Source: CAVWDI01 sp963753725
GTDB lineage: Bacteria > Chloroflexota > Anaerolineae > Anaerolineales > UBA4823
Length of the DNA stretch: 64,000 nucleotides
Assembly (NCBI GenBank): GCA_963753725.1
Contig: CAVWDI010000009.1
Location: 124,001 to 188,000, forward strand
Reading direction: 5' to 3'
The notes under the pieces are model-generated. The model was not told the DNA's origin and did not search any database. It saw nothing but the letters and a program-made list of their open reading frames with translations. How positions within the stretch are numbered: the first letter of the stretch is position 1; the number at the start of each line of letters is the position of its first letter. Position numbers and translations under genes: made by a program. Shown one piece after another: positions 60,994-64,000 of this stretch.

Positions 60994-62616
60994 ATGAACA
61001 ATCCAGAAACCAATCAAATATTTGATTACGTTATCGTCGGTTCAGGATTTGGCGGCAGCGTTTCTGCTATGCGCCTGGCTGAAAAGGGTTATTCGGTCCT
61101 GGTGTTGGAACGCGGTAAACGTTATAGCGATGATGAACTGCCCAAGACCAGCTGGGAGTTGCGTAAATATTTGTGGATGCCGGCGCTTCGCTGCTTCGGG
61201 ATCCTGCAGATGAGCCTCTCAAAGGGATATTTTGTGTACCACTCCAGCGGTGTGGGAGGCGGGAGCCTGGTTTATTCTGCCGTATTAATGGAGCCCAATG
61301 ACAGCTTTTCCGAATCTGCGGATTGGAAATTTCCAAAGGATTGGAAAAAGGTACTTCGCCCGCACTATGACACAGCCCGGCATATGCTGGGAGTAGTGGA
61401 AAACCCGCGCTTGTGGCCAGCTGATCAGGCGCTGCATAAAGTTGGCGCAGAATTGGGTTTTGGAGACACTTTTCGAACGACTGAAGTGGGTATATTTTTT
61501 GGAGAACCTGGTATTGAAACGCCTGATCCATATTTCAACGGTGAAGGTCCAGCCAGGGTTGGATGTGAGCACTGCGGCAATTGTATTGTTGCCTGCCGTT
61601 ATAATTCAAAGAACAGTCTTGATAAGAATTATCTTTACTTCGCTGAGAGAAGCGGTGCGCGCATCCTGCCAGAGGTGCATGTGGATGCGGTTCACCAATT
61701 AGAAATGGATGACTCTGGCGGCGCTCGCTTTGAAATTCACTACCATTCCAGCACGACCGCATTTTCAAAACCTCGTCATAAAATCCGTGCCCGAAATGTC
61801 GTCCTTTCAGCCGGAGTTTTAGGGATGCTCTCCCTGTTGTTTAATTGTCGCGATAGGATTTCTTCTCTGCCAAATATTTCCGGACATCTGGGGAAAGTAG
61901 TGCGCACCAACAGCGAAGCTTTTCTGGGAGGATTCCGGTGGGATGAAAAAATCGATCATTCCCAGGGATTGTCAATCACCTCGATTGTTAATGCCGATGA
62001 GGTTACCCAGGTGGAACCTGTGCGTTTGGCCGGGGATTCATCAATGCTCTTTCGTCTGCTTTCCTCTCCTTTAATAACGCCGCGTAAAGCGTTTTTGACC
62101 AGGTTGTGGTCGACGATTATAGAGATCATTAAATCGCCTCGATCATTCATCAACACAAAATTTATCCCTGGCTTGTCACGACGTGGAACAGCCTTGATGT
62201 TTATGCAAACTGAGGATAACCAGATGGAACTGAAGGTTGGGCGTAATCCATTTTCGCTGCTGCGCCGGGGTTTGATTGCAAAACACAATCCTCAAAATCA
62301 AGTACCGGTGAACCTCCAGTTGGGTAACAAGGTCGCACGTTCGTTTGCTCAAAAAATGGACGGTTACCCAATAAGTTCCGTGACCGCAGGATTGATTGAT
62401 GTCCCTATGACTGCCCACATTTTAGGAGGATGTACATTTGGACGGACGGATGAGGAGGGTGTGATTGATTTGAACTGCCAGGTTCATAATTATCTAGGAT
62501 TGTACGTGATTGACGGTTCCATAATACCGGCTAACCCGGGAGTTAATCCAACATTGACGATTACAGCATTAGCCGAATATGCGATGAGCGCTATCCCAAA
62601 AAAGCAGGATATCTAA
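60994..62616 (+). CDS. GMC-family oxidoreductase, cholesterol-oxidase-like
   Basis: This FAD-dependent oxidoreductase of about 540 residues has DYVIVGSGFGGSVSAMRLAE near the N-terminus as the Rossmann motif, HSSGVGGGSLVYSAVLM near 85, and the C-terminal GCTFGRTDEEGVID, then GSIIPANPGVNPTLTITALAEY typical of GMC/cholesterol oxidases. CEHCGNCIVACRYNSKN (from residue 191) is a ferredoxin-like Cys cluster found in a subgroup of these proteins. The frame opens at TTG 60967; ATG 60994 (MNNPETNQ) seems the better start. A sterol or other alicyclic alcohol is the likely substrate type, unproven. Confidence 0.85.
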   Translation: MNNPETNQIFDYVIVGSGFGGSVSAMRLAEKGYSVLVLERGKRYSDDELPKTSWELRKYLWMPALRCFGILQMSLSKGYFVYHSSGVGGGSLVYSAVLMEPNDSFSESADWKFPKDWKKVLRPHYDTARHMLGVVENPRLWPADQALHKVGAELGFGDTFRTTEVGIFFGEPGIETPDPYFNGEGPARVGCEHCGNCIVACRYNSKNSLDKNYLYFAERSGARILPEVHVDAVHQLEMDDSGGARFEIHYHSSTTAFSKPRHKIRARNVVLSAGVLGMLSLLFNCRDRISSLPNISGHLGKVVRTNSEAFLGGFRWDEKIDHSQGLSITSIVNADEVTQVEPVRLAGDSSMLFRLLSSPLITPRKAFLTRLWSTIIEIIKSPRSFINTKFIPGLSRRGTALMFMQTEDNQMELKVGRNPFSLLRRGLIAKHNPQNQVPVNLQLGNKVARSFAQKMDGYPISSVTAGLIDVPMTAHILGGCTFGRTDEEGVIDLNCQVHNYLGLYVIDGSIIPANPGVNPTLTITALAEYAMSAIPKKQDI

Positions 62617-62652
62617 CCAACCACAATCCCAATTGTGACCGAACAGGCATGC

Positions 62653-62658
62653 TATAAT
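62653..62658 (+). promoter_or_regulatory. extended -10 promoter element candidate
   Basis: TGCTATAAT places a TG one base before TATAAT (62653-62658), an extended -10 element, 145 bases upstream of the acyl-CoA dehydrogenase. No well-spaced -35 box is present. Confidence 0.35.
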
Positions 62659-62803
62659 CCAAAACTAATTCTTTTATTCATTCTGGCAGTGGGATAAGAA
62701 ATCTTATAAGAAAATATTTTCCCATCCTTAGTAATAAAAATTACTGTACTTTTACCGATATTTTAATCTACACATAAACAAATATGCCTATAAGGAGCCA
62801 TTA

Positions 62804-63973
62804 ATGACCGTTGGTGAATTGTTTCCCTTAAATGAGGAACATTTAATGATTCAAAAAACAGCCATGGATTTTGCTCAGAATGAGATCGCTCCCATCGCGG
62901 CTGAGTTTGATGAATCAGGTGAATTTCCCCACGACACCATCAAAAAAATGGGAGCGCTAGGTTTGATGGGAATCGAAATGCCTGAGGAATATGGCGGGGC
63001 GGGTTTCGATACTCTGTCCTATGTGCTGGCCCTAACGGAGATAAGTAAAGCTGATGCTGCGCACGGGACTATAATGTCGGTGAACAATTCACTTTTTTGT
63101 AATGGAATATTGATTTTCGGGACGGAAGAGCAAAAACGAAAATTCATTCACCCGGTAGCTTCCGGGAAGGCAGTCGGGGCTTATTCATTGACAGAACCGA
63201 TGTCCGGTTCTGATGCCGGTCGAATGCGCAGCAAAGCAGTGCGAGATGGCGATTTCTATGTGCTCAACGGCCGCAAGTCATGGGTCTCAAGCGCGCCTTA
63301 TGCAGGTTATATTGTTGTCTTCTTGATGACAGAACCTGAAAAGAAACACAAAGGTATTACGGCGTTTATCATTGACACGGATTCTCCGGGCTTCAGTCTT
63401 GGGAAAAAAGAACCTAAACTGGGAATTCGCGCTTCCGCCACCAGCGAAATCCTGTTCGAGAATTTCCGGGTTCCTGTCCAAAACCGGCTTGGAAAAGAGG
63501 GAGAGGGATTTAAAATAGCGATGACCGTCCTGGATGCCGGCAGGATTGGGATCGCTGCACAAGCATTGGGTATCGCTGAGGCGGCCTATGCAGCCAGCGT
63601 ATCTTATGCAAAAGAACGCGAAGCCTTTGGAAAAAAGATCGGTGAATTTCAGGGGATTGCATTTAAATTGGCAGATATGAAGACCCGTATAGAAGCCAGC
63701 CGCTTTCTGGTGTATAACGCGGCCATGGCAAAGGAGCGTACAAAGAATACCGGGGATCGGTTTACACTTGAAGCCTCCATGGCGAAATTATTCGCATCTG
63801 AGACAGCGATGTTCGTTGCCAATGAAGCCGTGCAGATCCATGCCGGTATGGGCTACAGCAAAGAACTGCCGGTTGAACGCTATTTCAGGGACGCCAAGAT
63901 CACAGAAATCTATGAAGGCACCAGCGAAATTCAAAGGCTGGTGATTTCCCGTTTGGAGACCGGGTTGAGGTGA
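62804..63973 (+). CDS. acyl-CoA dehydrogenase (short-chain type)
   Basis: This 389-residue acyl-CoA dehydrogenase has the canonical signatures: YSLTEPMSGSDAGRMRSKAV, LNGRKSWVSSAPYAGYIVV, AKEREAFGKKIGEFQGIAFKLADM (quoted in parts) and RDAKITEIYEGTSEIQRLV with the catalytic Glu. It closely fits butyryl/short-chain enzymes. GGAG precedes ATG 62804. With the thiolase and hydroxybutyryl-CoA dehydrogenase upstream it completes most of a C4 beta-oxidation set; only the crotonase is not in this cluster. Confidence 0.93.
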   Translation: MTVGELFPLNEEHLMIQKTAMDFAQNEIAPIAAEFDESGEFPHDTIKKMGALGLMGIEMPEEYGGAGFDTLSYVLALTEISKADAAHGTIMSVNNSLFCNGILIFGTEEQKRKFIHPVASGKAVGAYSLTEPMSGSDAGRMRSKAVRDGDFYVLNGRKSWVSSAPYAGYIVVFLMTEPEKKHKGITAFIIDTDSPGFSLGKKEPKLGIRASATSEILFENFRVPVQNRLGKEGEGFKIAMTVLDAGRIGIAAQALGIAEAAYAASVSYAKEREAFGKKIGEFQGIAFKLADMKTRIEASRFLVYNAAMAKERTKNTGDRFTLEASMAKLFASETAMFVANEAVQIHAGMGYSKELPVERYFRDAKITEIYEGTSEIQRLVISRLETGLR

Positions 63974-64000
63974 ATGGTGACACCCAATGTCCGCCCATAT

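Overview
The window looks like a piece of a Chloroflexota (probably Anaerolineae) chromosome. The reasons are the mix of genes (split FeoB beside DtxR/FeoA-type regulators, a lar operon, fused ATP-cone/uridine-kinase-type protein, CbrT-like ECF transporter, many acyl-CoA dehydrogenases and thiolases), the moderate GC content by eye, and dispersed TGTCA...TGACA palindromic elements that resemble repeats of such genomes. This is a judgement from gene content, not a phylogeny. I saw no rRNA, tRNA, IS element, phage or CRISPR array.

Layout. 1-5.8 kb: the start of a methyltransferase running off the left edge, a secreted metzincin-like protein, a molybdenum hydroxylase large subunit and an MBL-fold hydrolase. 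6.1-11.1 kb: four tandem, near-identical 71-residue peptides, each with its own strong ribosome binding site and each ending ...SRGW(M/K). They are followed by an isoprenyl-diphosphate-synthase-like protein and a ten-helix membrane histidine kinase with a PDZ-like outer loop. This is the order and logic of the Bacillus ComQ-ComX-ComP prenyl-peptide quorum-sensing system and is the most exciting locus here. 11.1-14.2 kb: aldo/keto reductase, LysE exporter and a frame-disrupted MATE-like protein. 14.4-22.6 kb: a fatty-acid beta-oxidation operon headed by a TetR/FadR-type repressor with a clear promoter and palindromic operator (MBL hydrolase, two acyl-CoA dehydrogenases, FadN-like fusion, thiolase, SCP2 protein). 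22.7-25.8 kb: larE-larB-larC plus an Mth938-domain protein, without larA. 25.9-29.7 kb: radical SAM protein, deazaflavin-type reductase, SDR epimerase and thiolase. 29.9-31.8 kb: dodecin, an unassigned radical SAM protein and a PCuAC-like lipoprotein.

31.9-38.4 kb: a cobalamin riboswitch with a terminator precedes a secreted alpha/alpha-barrel repeat protein, a secreted transcobalamin-like beta-domain protein and ECF S, T and A components. Together these look like B12 capture and uptake, with intrinsic-factor-like domains made as separate polypeptides. 38.4-44.4 kb: iron genes (membrane-anchored DtxR-FeoA-FeoA protein, FeoB in two polypeptides, a second DtxR regulator) and an ATP-cone kinase, behind a strong promoter with paired TTAGG/CCTAA boxes. 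44.8-52.4 kb: assorted single genes (M20 peptidase, GNATs, LysM protein, ArsC-like phosphatase/reductase, DMT exporter, Ogt, an alkyltransferase-like protein). 52.5-57.9 kb: MurJ convergent with an ABC exporter and the exonuclease VII genes. 58.2-64.0 kb: HIT protein and a second lipid-catabolism set (thiolase, 3-hydroxybutyryl-CoA dehydrogenase, GMC oxidoreductase, acyl-CoA dehydrogenase).

Caution: at least ten otherwise well-conserved genes carry single-base frame breaks, several in short homopolymers, and xseA has an in-frame stop. The simplest reading is consensus sequence error, so broken genes are described here as probably intact in the organism.
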